Made by a program: the position numbers and the translations under genes. DNA of 64,000 nt from Aphidius gifuensis (Eukaryota; Arthropoda; Insecta; Hymenoptera; Braconidae): NCBI RefSeq assembly GCF_014905175.1, contig NC_057789.1, forward strand, positions 8,370,001-8,434,000, read 5' to 3'. Below the pieces are notes generated by a model. It saw only the letters and a program-made list of their open reading frames with translations, was not told the DNA's origin and did no database searches. Below are positions 12,039 to 25,734 of the stretch, piece by piece; position 1 is the first letter of the stretch; each line of letters begins with the position of its first letter.

Positions 12039-12248
12039 GATTTAATAAATTCAATTACTAACTTTTTGATGGTATTCTATTTGACAAATATTTTTCTTGA
12101 CAATTATTTTTTTGTCATTAAGAATTATGATTTCATAAAAACACAATGATAATCAAAACACAAGTCTAAAAATTACTTTTTAAAAATTACACAAGTATTT
12201 CGGAAAAAATCAGAGAAAAGTCAAAGAAAAGCAGAGAAGTCGTTTTCG

Positions 12249-12298
12249 CCAGGGAGTTTATTGAAATTTTTAAACAGCTGTTTCAATAAACTCCCTGG
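12249..12298. repeat. Perfect 18-bp-arm hairpin
   Basis: CCAGGGAGTTTATTGAAA at 12249-12266 is followed, after 14 nt, by its exact reverse complement at 12281-12298. It is probably the end-to-end junction of two copies of the CC-TGG-ended repeat family. Confidence 0.75.
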
Positions 12299-13029
12299 CA
12301 AAAATGATTTATTATAAATTTTTTTGATTTATACAAATTAATCAGCTCGCCAAATAAATAATATTGGCAATGAAAAAAAATAGATTTTTCTGAAAATTAG
12401 TGCTACTGCATAAATATTTTTTTCCTTTTACTTTCATTGCATAACATACTCTCCAACACGTTCATCTTTTTTGATAGCCTCATACTTTTTTTTTCTTTTA
12501 TTTTAATTTTATTGTTAATTTTATTTTTTTATTGAAGAAGTGTTTATTATTTTTAATAAAAAATAATCAACAGGATGATAGAAAATTATTTATTATACTA
12601 CTATTAAACTATTGCTTAATAATAGTGCTGAACTAGAATTTCGGAGAAAAATCGAAGTAAAGCGAGAAATTATCATTCAGTTTATCTACGATTTTCTCCG
12701 GTTTTACAAAATCGAAAAAAATCGAAGAAAAATCGAAGAAAAGCGAAGAAATCATTTTCACCAGAGAGCTTTTATTATAAACTTATTTTTTTTTTTATTT
12801 TTATAAATTATTCAGCTGAAAGTACTGTGCTTTGAGATTAAAAAAAAAAACAGTAAAAATTTCAAGTTTCCAGTATTTTATTTGTTGCTGATTCTGTGCT
12901 TGAAATATGATGGATTGTTATCAATACACACACGAGCTACTGAAGTGTTCACAAGTTAATACAATAGAATTCAGTAGAATGAGTTTTCAAGGATAAAAAC
13001 CAATAGCACAATAATGCTTGTCCTTAAAA

Positions 13030-13140
13030 AAAAAGAAAAATTGAAAAGAAATTATATTAATATAATTTTTTATATTAATTTATATTAATATAATTATATA
13101 ATAATATTAATTTTATATTAATTTTTTATATTCATATAAT
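13030..13140. repeat. TATATTAA-type low-complexity tract
   Basis: Consists almost wholly of ATATTAATATA variants. No function inferred. Confidence 0.6.
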
Positions 13141-14599
13141 TTCTTTACATATTTTCAAAATACAATAGTTAAAGTTGTTGGTGAATTAATTTCACTTGAG
13201 CCCTAAAAAATTAAACGATATCTGAAAGTTATTTCAATTTCAGAGGAATTTTAATATAAACAGTTTTTTTACTGTCTTTTTTAAATTTTATTAATATATT
13301 CACTCTAATTAAGATATACTTACAGGGATCACAAGACTACATAACCGTATAAATACCAGCTAGTAAATTAGTCTGCATCATCATTAAATTTTTAACACCC
13401 ATATTTTTGAAGGGCAATCCAGCAACACACTAAAATTAACAAATATCAATGTAAATTATTTTAATTAAAAAAAAAAAAAATACTGTATTATCTTTCATTG
13501 AATTTTTTTTGAAAAAAAATTGTTTTAGATACAAAAAAAAATATATGTATAAATTTGTTTTGTTCAATTACGATTAATTGTAGAAAACAAAAAATAAAAA
13601 AATTCTATGAATTAAAAAAAAATAATAATAAATTACTGCGTGAAAATCATGAAGGCTATTAATTAAAAATACTTACATTTGTTAACTGAGAAACTGAATA
13701 GATGATTTTGTTACCAAGTACAGACAAGCGAATTCACTGCAAAAATGATTATAATTTGTACGTGCTGATTGAGTCAGCTTCATATCAGTTTACTCGACTG
13801 TTTATATTAAACGGCTTATATTTTGCTATTACGAAATAATATAAATTCTTTCTGTTGTGCGTTATGTTCATTTAAAGTTGATTTTTGACACGACCATGAT
13901 AACGTTGAGTTCAAGAAATATTCCAACAAAAGCGATAGAAAAATCAGACACGTTTAAATATTAGTATATTACTGTAGATAAATTTTAATTATGTTGGCAT
14001 ATTTTTTTTTTTTTTTTTTAATCCTATTTATTTGTTATTATTAACTCTTTAAATTTTTGTTTCAACTAAATAAAAAGATACGATTATTTTTAATTTATTC
14101 AAAACAATATTAAACATAATCATAAAATCATGGTGATTAATAATTTTAAAAGTTTTAAATTTAAAAAAATTTATAAATAATACCCGAAATAGTTTTAGGT
14201 AACTCAATGAATTGTAGTATAATTTCGATGTTTTCTTGTATCGGATAGGATGCGAGACAGCAAGTACTCCAATTTTTAAAAAATGAAATAAAAATGATTT
14301 AAAAAAAAAATCAACAAAGAACTTGCTATGTGATTATAGGAATTTATTGTTGAATTGAAAATAAGAATGTTAATTTTTTCTTAATAAATGAATAATATTA
14401 AAAACAATATTTATTATTACACACATTATTTATAAAAAAAAATGAAGGTTTTATTGCTTGAAAGATTATGAAAATTGTTATTTCAGATTTTTTTTAATTT
14501 TAGACAATTAATAATCTTAGCGATATTTGAATAAACCTTATTATTAATCATAAAATATAGTGAACAGTATATGTAGCTTTTGATAGAATTTTATCAATT

Positions 14600-16633
14600 T
14601 TATAACCACAACTGAAAATTTCGAAAACTATGCATATTCTTCAACATATATATTGTCTCGGTTGTTAAATTGTTCTCCTCAATATTAAGTTCATTAAGTG
14701 CTGGTAAATTATTAAAAATATTTGAATCAAGATAACTTAGTCGATTGTCTGACAACAATAACACACGAAGATTTTTAAGACCAGTAAATATATTTTTTGG
14801 TAATGATGTTAGACGATTTTCGTGTATCAGAAGATAGTTGAGATTTGATAAATTATTAAAAGTACCTGGTTGAAGAGAATTTACTTTATTTGCTGATAGG
14901 TTCAACGATGTGAGTTTTTTAAGACCATTAAATATATCACGTGATAATTCTGTTAAATTGTTGTGGCTAATATCAAGTTTCTGAAGATTTGATAAATAAT
15001 TAAAGGTACCTGGTTTCAGGAAATTTATTTTATTCCGTGATAGTTCTAACCATCTGAGTTTTTCAAGGCCATTGAATGTATTGTTCGATAATGCTGTTAG
15101 ATTGTTTCGGCTAATATCAAGTTTCTGAAGATTTGATAAATTTTCAAAGGTACCTGGTTGAAGGCAATTTAGTTTATTCCGTGATAGTTCTAACCATCTG
15201 AGTTTTTCAAGGTCATTAAATATATCGCTCGATAATTCTGTTAGATTGTTGTTGTTAAAAGAAAGTTGCTGAAGATTTGATAAATTATTAAAAGTACCTG
15301 ACTCAAGATAATCCAGTTGGTTGTACGACAAATCAAGAGTTCTAAGGTTTTTCAAGCCAGTAAATGTATCTTTTAGTAATGATGTTAGCTGATTATTTCG
15401 TATCTTAAGAATCTTGAGATTTGATAGATTATTAAAGGTACCTGACTCTAGCCAATATAGACTGTTGAAGGACAAACGAAGCTTTTCAGCATTTTCAAAT
15501 CCAGTAAATATATCTTCTGGAAGAACAGCTAAATTTCTATGGATAAGATTAATTTCATAATTGTCGGAATTTTCACTGAGACATGCACAAATAGTTGAAT
15601 CATAATAAGACATTTTTTTGTTACAAAAATATCTATTGGGAAATTGGCTGTTAGACGCCAAAGCAATATTATCAAATCGCTTTCTTAAATAATTAACTAC
15701 AACTGCCTGATTCTTATTATAATTAAGTTTGAATAATTTTTCTCTCTTTTTCAATAAATTATCTGGTACATTGTATTCATTGAATTTCATGATAGATATC
15801 AATGTCTTTAATAATTCAGCTGATTCAACAAGATCTTGATGATTTATTTCAAAAAATAATTCTTTTAATATTTCAAGTTCTTGCTGTTCATTTGTCAAGT
15901 TTAATTGATATTCATTTTCTGTTGCTTTTAATTCTTCTGCTTGTTGTTTCTTCAAAGCTATTGACTCTTCAATTAGTTGCTTATTTTCATCAATTTTCTT
16001 TTCTAATTCTAGTGATATGTTTGAGTATTGTTGATTTTTTGAGCATATCATTGATTCTAATTTATTATCAACATTATTTTTCATTTCCAATTCAAGTATT
16101 GTTGGTTTTTTTTCCAAGTTTACCTGTTGATCGAGTACTGATAGAAAACGATTTCCACAAGTTATTAAAGTCTCTGAACATTTATCAAGTGTTTGCTCTA
16201 TCTCTTGATTGACTTGTTTCAGTGTTTTATATATTTGCCAGAATTTATTATTAAATTCGTCAACAAAATATTTGTCTAACATAAATGATATAGCCATATA
16301 AATTTGTAGCTCAATCTGATTTTGAAATACATCCCATGAACCAACATCATCATTATCAATTGAAGATTTATTCGGTATATTTGGTGCAACAGTCGAAGTT
16401 GTTGGTGAATTAATTTCACTTGAGCCCTAAAAAATTGAACGATATCTGTAAATTATTTCAATTCTAGAGAAATTTGATATCAACAGCTTTTTTACTTTAC
16501 TGTTTTTTTTTAAATTTCAATAATATATTGACTGTAATTAAAATATGCTTACAGAAACCACAGGACTACATGCTATGATAAGCATAAATATACCAGCTAC
16601 TAAATTAGCTTGCATCATCAGTAGAACACCCAT
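14600..16633 (-). CDS. Secreted coiled-coil/LRR protein (gene B)
   Basis: Exon 16553-16633 encodes a 27-residue signal peptide (MGVLLMMQAN, core LVAGIFMLIIA). A phase-0 intron joins it to exon 14600-16426, giving 635 residues. Order: signal; GSSEINSP linker; a coiled coil (about residues 75-220, Gln/Glu/Lys/Asn-rich, including DKYFVDEFNNK and CGNRFLSVLDQQ); a Cys-containing pre-LRR region (about 240-310, YFCNKKMSYYDSTIC); then about 13 LRRs of 23-24 residues in alternating types, ending in RNFQLWL. No membrane anchor. A 5' UTR exon ends at 16980 with donor GTAAGTA. It is the full-length reference for this subfamily. A host-directed venom component is the most plausible role, by analogy with aphidiine venom LRR proteins; a secreted immune or developmental LRR protein is the alternative. 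Confidence 0.87.
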
Positions 16634-17072
16634 ATTTTTGAAAGACAATTCAGCAACACACTAAAATTTATAAAAATATATTAATTTAAATTATTTTAAT
16701 TCAACAAAAAAAATTTCAAATAAAAAATCCCATTTTTTTTGGTGTCAATTCAAAGCTATATTTAATCGGAATAATACTGTATCATCTTTCATTGAATTTT
16801 TTTTCGAAAAAATCAATTGTCTTAGATACAAAAAAAAAGAAAATAATAATAAATTTGTTTTGTACAATAACAATTAATTATATCAAAAAAAAAAAATTTA
16901 TAAATTAAGAAAAAAACAATAAAAAATCACTGCGTGAAAATTATAAGGGATTTTAATTTCAATTCTTAAAAATACTTACATTTGTTAACTGAGAAATTAA
17001 ATAGATGATTTTGTTGTATATATACCGTCAGACTACTGTCGAGTGAATTGACTGCAAAAATTATCATAACTT

Positions 17073-17126
17073 GTACGTGCTGATTGAGTCGCTTTCATAT
17101 CAGTTTACTCGACTGCTTATATGAAA
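17073..17126 (-). promoter_or_regulatory. Core promoter of LRR gene B
   Basis: Conserved block with TTCATATAAGCAGTCGAG (TATA) and, downstream on the - strand, GACTCAATCAGCACGT as the likely start region. It lies about 95 bp upstream of the UTR-exon donor. Confidence 0.65.
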
Positions 17127-17689
17127 TATTTCGCTCTTACAATTTGGAAAATACCATAGTATAGTTATTATGATATAGTGATAGTGAGAAACCTGAATTA
17201 TATCTTCGCGCAATGCAATAACTGCTGTATTTAATGATCATGGTAATTTATAAAATATAAAAATAAGCATGCATTTAATTTTATAATAAAGATTATGTGT
17301 AATCATACTGGATACTGTTTTTCTTTTATTGAATAAATTCGATATATTGTTGTTTATTTTACAAAAAAATATATTAATATTTTCCGTGTATCACAACGCT
17401 AGATAAAAATAATATGATTTTTTTTTTGTATGATGTTTATTTAAAATTCATTTTTGACACGAACATGATAACGTTTATTTCAATATTTATTATTACACAC
17501 ATTATTTATTTGAATAAAATAAAGTTTTTATTGACTGAAAAATTATAACAATTGTTTTTTTTTTATTATTTTTTAAATTGTAGATAATTCGCGAATGAAA
17601 TCTTATCTGTATTTGAATAAACATTTTTATTGATTATATAAAATATGGTAAACATGATGCTTTTAATAAAATTTTATCGACTTTAAAAT

Positions 17690-17910
17690 CACAACTGAAA
17701 ATTTCTAAAATAATACATATTCTTCAACATATTAATTGACTCTGTTGTTAAATTGTTCTCCTCAATATTATGTTCATTAAGACGTGCTGGTAAATTATTA
17801 AAAACGTCTGAATCAAGGTAGCTTAGTCGATTGTCCAACAACATCAACACATGAAAGCTTTCAAGTCAAGTGAATATATTTTTTGGTAATGATGTCAGAT
17901 GATTTCTAAT
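17690..17910 (-). pseudogene. C-terminal LRR fragment
   Basis: Matches the last LRRs and C-terminus of genes A/B (KNMYY-like end, NLTT unit, LPAxLNEHN segment) but stops abruptly at about 17910, where unrelated AT-rich sequence begins. There is no upstream exon. It is a relic of another copy lying between B and C. Confidence 0.75.
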
Positions 17911-18671
17911 TAATTTTTACTTTTTTTTAATGCATGTTATGAAATTGTTGGATAAAAAAAATAGATAGATAGAAAAATAGATCAATTAAAAGATAATATA
18001 GATTTTCTGGAATTTCCAAAGTTTTTTTAAATATTTAAGTATTAATAAAAATATATTTTATTTGCAAAATTATTATTTAGAATAATTAGTCATGTAATTG
18101 CCAATTAAATTATAATTATTTTATTTTTTATTTTAAAATTAATCAAGGTCAAAAAATGGATGGAATTTTTTTTTTTTTTAAAAACTAGACGTATTATATG
18201 AGTTTATATAATCAGAAATTGGTAATAAATACAAGTCGTTATTTCTATTGATTTCAATAATTAAAGTAATAACTTAAATATTATAAAAATCTTAAATAAA
18301 GCAATAAAGCAATATGTGGAATATTTGTTTGGAATCAAACATTATAATCTTATATGAATACTTATTGGATTCAAAAAAGAAAAAAAAAATCAAAAAGCTT
18401 TGCTAAAAAATAAAAACTATACCATTAAGAAAATGTATTTGATCTGTCTTTTATCTGTTTAGTATTTGAATTATTTGTTTAATATTATACTTTTATTTTG
18501 ATTTATTATTGGAATAATTTCAGCAGCTTATAAATAAGCCAAACAAATCCATTAGAAATTCATTTATTAAGAATCAACCTTAAACATAATCAAAAAATTA
18601 TAAAAATTGATTTTTTAAACCTTTTTTAGTTTTAGTTAAATTATGTTGCTTTTGATAAAATTTTATCGATT
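17911..18671. other. AT-rich interval, 3' flank of gene C
   Basis: No coding signal. The part near 18640-18671 (TTTTGATAAAATTTTATCGA) is the conserved LRR-gene 3' flank. A similar AT-rich block (about 18400-18530) recurs near 28950-29090. Confidence 0.5.
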
Positions 18672-20910
18672 TTATAACCACAATTGAAAATCTGGAAAAT
18701 TATATATGTTTTTCAATATATTTATTAAATCTGTTGTTAAATTGTTGTTCTGAATATCAAGTTTATTAAGTGCTGGTAAATTAGTAAAAGTATTTGAATC
18801 AAAATAATTCAGTCGGTTGTTCGATAAGTCTAGTTTTTCAAGATTTTCAAGGCCAGTGAATACATTTCTCGATAATGACTCTAGATTGTTGTAGTCAATA
18901 TCAAGCCACTGGAGATTTGATAAATTATTAAAGGTGCCTGGTTGAAGGTAATTTAGTTTATTCAATGATAGGAATAATGTTTCCAGTTTTTCAAGACCAT
19001 TGAAAATATCGCCTGATAATGCTGTTAGATTGTTACTGTCAATATAAAGACTCCGAAGATTTGGTAAATTATTAAAAGTACCTGGTTGAAGGAAATTTAG
19101 TTGATTCGATGATAAGTCTAATATGATGAGTTGTTCAAGACCATTGAATATATTGCTCGATAATGCTATTAGATTATTGTACTCAATTTTAAGCCACTTA
19201 AGATTTGATAAATTATTGAAGGCACCTGGTTGAAGGTAATTTAGTTGATTCGATGATAAGTCTAAATTGTTAAGTTGTTCAAGACCATTGAATATATTGC
19301 TCGATAATGCTGTTAGATTATTGTACCCAATTTTAAGCAACTGAAGATTTGATAAATTATTGAAGATACCTGGTTGAAGGGATTTTAGTTTATTCTGTGA
19401 TAGATTTAACCATCTGAGTTTTTCAAGACCATTGAAAATATCGCTCGATAATGCTGTTAGATTGTTGACGTCCATTTCAAGTTTCTCAAGATTTGATAAA
19501 TTATTAAAAGTACCTGACTCAAGATAATCCAGTTGGTTGTACGACAAAAAAATCTTTTCAAGATTTATCAAGCCGGTAAATATATTTGTTGGTAATGCCG
19601 TTAGATTGTTGTTGTCAATATTGAGTGTACGAAGATTTGATAAATTATCAAAAATACCTGAATGAAGATAATATAGTCGGTTGTACGACAAATGAAGATA
19701 TCTAAGATTTTCAAAGCCAGTAAATATATCTTTTGGAAGAACAGCCAAATTTCTGTGGCTAAGATCAATTTCATACCAATATTCCCCGAGAAATGCACAA
19801 ATAGTCGAATCATAATAAGACATTTTTTTGTTACAAAAATATTTATTAGAAAATTGGCTGTTAGATGTTGAAGCAATATCATCAAATACTCTCCTTAAAT
19901 AATCAACTACAACTGTCTGATTTTCATTATATCTTCTCTTGAATAATTGTCGTCTCTTTTTCAATAAATTATCTGGTACATTGTCTTCATTGAATCCCAT
20001 AATAGATATCAATGTATTTAATAAATCAGTTGATCCATAAAGATCTCTCTGACTCATTTCGAAAATTATTCCTTTCAACATTTCTTGCTGTTTATTTGTC
20101 AAGTTTAATTGATATTCATTTTCTATTGCTTTTAATTTTTCTGTTCGTTCTTCCTGCAAAGCAATAATTGACTCCTCAATCGTTTTGTTATTTTCATCAC
20201 TTTTCTTTTCTAATGATTCTAGTGATATATTTGAGTGTTGTTGATTTGTGGAGCATATCATTGATTGCAATTTATTATCAGTAACATTTTTCATTTCAAT
20301 TTTCGTATTATTTTTTCTAATATCTTCTATTTCCAATTCAAGTATTGTTAAATTTTTTTCCAAGTTTACCTGATGATCGATCAATGATAGAACACGATTT
20401 CCACAAGTTACTAAACTTTCTAAACTTTTAATATACTTTTTAGTTATTTCTGAATACTCAGCAAGTGATTTCTCTTGATTGACTTGTTCCAGTGTATCAT
20501 TCAGTTGCAATAGTTTATTATTAAATTCGTCAATAAAATATTTGTCTAATATAACTGATATAGCTGTATGAATTTTTAGCTCAATCTGAGTTTGGATTAA
20601 ACTCAATGGACCAACAGTACCATTATCATTTGACGGTTTATTCTGTATATTTGGTGGAATAGTCATAGTTGTTGACGAATTTATTTCACTTGAGCCCTAA
20701 AAAATTGAACGATATTTGTCAATTATTTTAATTTCAGAGAAAATTTAATATCAACAGCTTTTTACTTTACTGTCTATTTTTAATTTGAATATAGTATATT
20801 AATTCTAATTAAGATATGCTTACAGAAACCACAAGACTACATGCTGCGATAAGCATAAATATACCAGCTACTAAATTAGCTTGCATTATCAGTGGATTTT
20901 TAACACCCAT
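18672..20910 (-). CDS. Secreted coiled-coil/LRR protein (gene C)
   Basis: Signal exon 20824-20910 (29 residues, MGVKNPLIMQ then NLVAGIFMLIAACS) joins in phase 0 to exon 18672-20696, giving 703 residues. The internal Met at 20666 is not the start, because the frame continues upstream to the acceptor TTTTTTAG. Coiled coil about residues 55-215 (DKYFIDEFNNK, AEYSEITKKYIKSLESL, CGNRVLSLIDHQ); pre-LRR Cys region (YFCNKK, DSTIC); then about 15 LRRs, two more than gene B; C-terminus PDFQLWL. All units alternate between the NLTALSxxIFNGLE and LxPGTFNNLSNL types. A promoter and UTR exon (donor near 21313) are present. Same proposed role as gene B. Confidence 0.87.
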
Positions 20911-21410
20911 ATTTTTGGGGGATAATTCAGCGACACACTATAATTAATAAATATATATATTAATGTTATTGTAATTTATTTTAATTAAAAAAAAAACATT
21001 TTTAATGAAAAATCTTATTCTTTTGGTGATAATTCGAAATTAAATTCAATAGAAATAATACTAAATCATCTTTCATTGAATTTTTTATTAGAATAATAAA
21101 TTGTTTTAGATACAAAAAAAAAAAAATATATATATAAATTTGTTTTGTACAATTAATTGTATAAATCGAAAAAAAATAACTTATAAATAAAATCAAAAAC
21201 AATCAATTACTGCGTTAGTTAATTAAAAAGTAATGACTGTTTTAAGACAAATCATTAAAAAATAACTGCTGTGAAAATTATAAGGATTAAAAAAGCCAAT
21301 TAAAAATACTTACATTCGTTAACTGAGAAACTGAATAGATGATTTCGTTGTTCTATATATACTGTCCAACTACTGACGAGTAAATCGACTGCAGAAATTA
21401 TCACAACCTG

Positions 21411-21463
21411 TACGTGCTGATTGAGTCAGCTTCATATCAGTTTACTCGACTGCTTATATGAAA
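21411..21463 (-). promoter_or_regulatory. Core promoter of LRR gene C
   Basis: Nearly identical to the gene B promoter: TTCATATAAGCAGTCGAG, AAACTGATATGAAGC, then GACTCAATCAGCACGT on the - strand, about 100 bp upstream of the UTR-exon donor at 21313. Confidence 0.65.
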
Positions 21464-22384
21464 CATTCTGTTATTAAAATTCGGAAAATACGATAGTAAT
21501 TATTATGATACTGATAAAGACAACCCGAATCATCTTTATTTGCGTAATGCATTCCTTTAAATTTCTAAAAGAATAACTGCTGCGTTTAATAATTATAAAG
21601 TGCTCATAAAAATAAGCATTTAATTTTATAATAAAAATTACGTGTAACTATAATGTCTTAAGTAAATTCAATACACTAATATTGTTGTTTGATTTTACAA
21701 AAAAATATATTTATACATGATATTTATATTCATCTGAATATAACTAAAGTTGCAGCCTACCAATTATTATTACATTCAAAAATTTTTCATTAATTTGTTT
21801 TTCACTTATTCACAATTTTTTTGTTATTTATTTACATGAAACGTTTATAATTGTTATTTTTATTTACTATGTAGTATCAATTATTGCTTAATTACATTTT
21901 TATTTTTGAATAAATATGTGACTCAAGTGAAGAGACGAAATCAATATGTTTAATATTTACTTGGTGACAACCAGTGATGAATCATCCCTAGGCTAGATTA
22001 AAAAAATATGAATTTTTTGTTTTGTGTGATGTTCATGTATTTTTGACACGAACCTGATAACGTTAATTTAAAAAAATATTTCAATAAAAACGATAAAAAA
22101 ATCAGACACGTTTAAATATTACTGTAGATAAATTTTAATTATGTTGGCATATTTTCTTTTTTATTTTTAACTTCATTTATTTTTTATTAATTATTTGTTT
22201 TAACTAAATGAAAAGATACAATTATTTTTGATTATTACAACAGTATTAAACATAATTATAAACATGCTAATTAATAATTTAAAAATTAAAGCTGATATAG
22301 TTTTGAGAAATTCAATGAATTGTAAAAGAATTTTAATATATTTCTTTTTTTCCAATCGGATGAGAGGCAGAACGTAATAAAAAA
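21464..22384. other. Upstream intergenic of gene C
   Basis: No gene seen. Several stretches (for example GACACGAACNTGATAACGTT near 22035) recur upstream of other cluster members (about 9980, 13890, 17455, 39050), so this is ancestral duplicated flank. Confidence 0.5.
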
Positions 22385-22945
22385 ATTACCAAAAAATTGC
22401 TATGCAATTACAAGAATTCATTGTTGACTTGAAAATAAGAATGCAAAGTTTTTCTTAACAAATAATTATAATCAAAAACAATATTTATTGTTACACACAT
22501 TATTTATTTGAAAAAAGTAAAGTTATTCATGACTGATAATTATAACAATTGTTACTTTAATATTTTCTTGACTTTGAAGCATTCACAAATGAAATCTCAC
22601 CTATATGTATTTGAATAAACTTTATTATTAATTATAAAATTGTTGTTGTAAATTTATATATTATTTTATATAAATATATTATTTTAAATAATATATTTTG
22701 AATAAAAAAACGTAATTTTTGAGATGATAATTTAAAATAAAAGTTTAGAAAATATAAACCAAATAAAAGTACTTACGTTTGTTAACTTTAAAGATAATAA
22801 ATTGATGAATTATATATGATTTCGTTGATGTGGATATATTGTCCAACTACTGACGAGTGAATGGACTGGTCCCAAAAATTATTGCAATTTATGTGTGCTG
22901 ATTGAGTCTGCTTTATATCAGTTTTTCTCGAGTGTTCATGTTATT
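22385..22945 (-). pseudogene. Coreless LRR copy: only flanks and promoter remain
   Basis: The conserved 3' flank (TTGCTATGCAATTAC near 22396, ACACATTATTTATT near 22495) is followed within about 300 bp by a 5' UTR exon donor (near 22775) and promoter block (about 22890-22940). The signal exon and the whole LRR exon are gone, consistent with deletion of a complete gene body. Confidence 0.65.
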
Positions 22946-23394
22946 GCGAGATTCGGTGAATACAATAATATTTATTTCGATACTGATAAGGTCATCTGGG
23001 TCATCTCTTTACGCAATATATTTTTTCAAAATTGTGGAAAGTACAGCTGCTTTATTTCGTGATGATAAAATGCTATTGTTAATTCGTAAAATAAACATAA
23101 GAATTTAATTTTTTAACAATGATATAACTCTTGGATAAGTGTAATCAAAAAATCAAAGTCACGTTTGAATATTATTGTAGAGTTTAATATTTTGTTGGTA
23201 ATATCGATAATATCTTGTATTTTCCTTTCAAGTATACATATATTATTAAATTATTTTCCAAGTTAACCTAATAATCATTTAGCGATCAAACACGATTTTC
23301 GTAACTGATAATAAAAATATACATAAAAATGATGAGGAAAAAAAAAAAAAAATCGGAAAAATTATTATAGGTATGCAACCACAAGAATTTATTT

Positions 23395-23490
23395 TAGATT
23401 TTTAAAGCCAGTAAATATATCTTTCGGGATAGAAGCCAAATTTCTTAGGCTGAGATCAATATTATAACTATTTAAATTTTTTTACTTAGC
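23395..23490 (-). pseudogene. LRR N-cap fragment
   Basis: About 90 bp matching the first LRR unit (IDLSxRNLASIPKDIFTGF-like). It lies downstream of F-box gene D and is duplicated at 26565-26650. Confidence 0.65.
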
Positions 23491-23826
23491 CGCCAGATTT
23501 TTTACTTAGATATAATGTGAAGAAAAATGTAAAGGGAAAGAGGGTACTCGAAACGAAAGTAAGAAAATATTACAAAAAAAGCGTTGGGATGAAACATCTT
23601 GCTCAAGAATGCCAAAATTGTGAAGATGAATTTGAAACAAATTAAATATCGAAATAAAAACAATGAGAAATATTAGTTTTTAATCAGTTTATAATTCAAC
23701 AAAATATAAAAAAACGTTAAAACATTTTATTATTGTTTATTCATTTTTTTTTGAATAAAATTATTTTCAGTACAATATTATATTTTAAGTGAAAACAATT
23801 GGCATAAATTTTTCTTTTTTTAATCT

Positions 23827-25418
23827 TCAAGGTAGTGTAATATGAATTGTAAGATATGGCGATTCATATTTTTTTTTATCACACTCGAATGCAATACCTA
23901 TTTTCAAATGTCGTTTTCGATTTCTTGATATTTTTTCTGCTCTTTTTATAAATTCAACAGTTACACTTGTGCACATAACATACAGCGTGTACAAATTTGG
24001 TGAATTTTTAAGAACTTCTATGGCTAAATCATCAGTAACGTTATTGTTGAATGGAAAAGCTATTACTTCCAGGTTCTTAAGCATTTTGATTGATGAAGAA
24101 TCAATGACGTTATTCAAGCCGGGAAAAGTAAGAATTTCTAAATTCATCTTTGAAACTGTTACAATCCCTTCATTCGTTAAATGAGTAGAATCCATGCGGA
24201 GTTCTTTTAATCGCTTAATGGTATTGGCAATAGTATACAAACCATGATCTGTAATTCGATAATTCCTCAATATCAATGTCGTGATATCTTTGAACTGTGC
24301 TTTTCTACGGTCGTGAAAATAATCATCATAAAAACAACATGTTGGTACACTACTCGTCAGATAACTGCCAAGTACATCGGAAATTCGTATACCACCAATT
24401 TCAAATCTTTTCAGAGCCCGCAGTTCACGTAACACCTGCAAACGCAAGTATTATAAATTTGAAAATTATTATTTATATGTAAAAATAAAATATTTTATTT
24501 TTAATAGATATAAAATTTGACTTACACAAATGGTGTCTCCTGGAAAGAAACAGGGGTTAGTGTAGTAGTTATCTTTCCAGTTTGAAAGAATTAAATCAGT
24601 CAATGTATCAGCAACGTTTCTTAATGAATAGATTAAATTAAGAGGTATAAACCTATCTTTAAAATCTTGAAATATAATTGATAATAATTTTAGTTTAGAT
24701 AGACGTGATAAAGCATCGTATAATATTATTTTGTCAACATAGGTAAATCTCAATCGAAGTTCCACAAGGTTTTGACAATATTCATTAATAACTGGCACTA
24801 TGTTACAATGGCCATAAGCTGTCAAGTCTAATTTTGTTAAATAACGACCACATTTATAAAGCAGTGATTTTAAAAAATTAAATTGTCCATCGAGTGTTGG
24901 ATATTTCTTCAAACAAGTTGGATACTCATCATATTCCCAGTGAGTTAGTTCAAGTTTTTTGACATTACTCCAAGATTGACAAAGGGCTCTTTTCCATTTT
25001 TGACATACTAAAAAATATAAATATATTAATTATTATAAGTAAATCAATTTTTTAATTAAATAATTGATATTGTAATTATTGCGTACCTAATGCAATTTTT
25101 GGTCTTTCACATGCTGGCACGAACATGAATATTGCAGTCAGACAATCATCATTAACAAATTCAACTATTGTATTATTGGGGTATGAATAATAATGATGCT
25201 GATAGTTTATCTGAAAAAATAATGAAAATTTATATTTCACAACACTGATTCAATAATTTGTCTACAAGCATGTTTTAACTGCAGTTGTATTTTGGACTAA
25301 CCTCATTTTCTTTTTCGTTAGATTCCGTTAAACGTGTTGAAATTTCATTAGAGCCATTATATTTTTTTATAAAAATGTTTTTCAACTTTAATTTACGTTT
25401 TGTTCTGGTTTTATCCAT
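23827..25418 (-). CDS. F-box/LRR protein (gene D, intact copy)
   Basis: Four exons read from splice sites and frame: 25302-25418, 25087-25210, 24526-25007 and 23827-24435, together 1332 nt encoding 443 residues. The basic N-terminus MDKTRTKRKLK is followed by an F-box-like motif across exons 2-3 (IVEFVNDDCLTAIFMFV ... ALVCQKWKRAL, about residues 52-90). The C-terminal three quarters are short RNI-type LRRs (LTKLDLTAYG, NLVELRLRF, ITTLILRNYRITDHG). Family knowledge: F-box/LRR proteins are substrate adaptors of SCF ubiquitin ligases acting in nucleus or cytosol. No signal peptide, unlike the surrounding LRR genes. A TATA box lies at 25669-25676. It is flanked by LRR-gene debris and duplicated as copy E. 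Confidence 0.82.
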
Positions 25419-25668
25419 ATTGGATAAAAATATAAATTTGGTATATTTACTATAATCAAGTTATGGTTTAATATTTTTTTATCGCACAATATATAAATTA
25501 TATTAAAAGATTGTTTATGGTCTATTTCTTTTTCAATAAAACAGTAAAATATATTTGCTACAGTACGAAGCACTGCGAAACACGAACAGGCGTCAAGTGA
25601 GGCCGAGAGCTCAGAGCACTGAGGCACTGAGAGACGAGAGTGCAAGTGGGCCAAGTTAGTGCGAGCCG

Positions 25669-25676
25669 TTTATATA
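25669..25676 (-). promoter_or_regulatory. TATA box of F-box gene D
   Basis: TATATAAA on the - strand, followed by CGGCTCGCACTAACTTG. The same arrangement is conserved in copy E at 28660-28667. Confidence 0.6.
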
Positions 25677-25734
25677 GAAACTGACCGACGTGAACCTAGA
25701 ACCGCCGTTTTTCCAGAAAAATCGTACATAGACT

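Larger units (their letters stand above)
10690..13425 (-). pseudogene. Decayed LRR gene copy between genes A and B
   Basis: The C-terminal LRRs survive at about 10690-10980 but with a +2 run of A near 10793 that shifts the frame. The signal-peptide exon survives at about 13325-13411 but runs into an early stop. The start of the large exon (about 13150-13206) also stops quickly. The middle is replaced by unrelated sequence and short palindromic elements. A promoter block of the cluster type persists at about 13758-13815 and a UTR-exon donor near 13677. This is a relic, not an expressed LRR protein. Confidence 0.8.

Noticed and set aside
15802..16212. Antisense open frame across gene B coil
   Set aside because: Shadow of the real exon; hydrophobic composition arises from the complement of Asn/Lys/Glu codons.
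7234..20910. Toll receptor genes
   Set aside because: The LRRs resemble extracellular receptor LRRs, but there is no transmembrane helix, TIR domain or LRRCT cysteine cluster, and the gene ends right after the last LRR.
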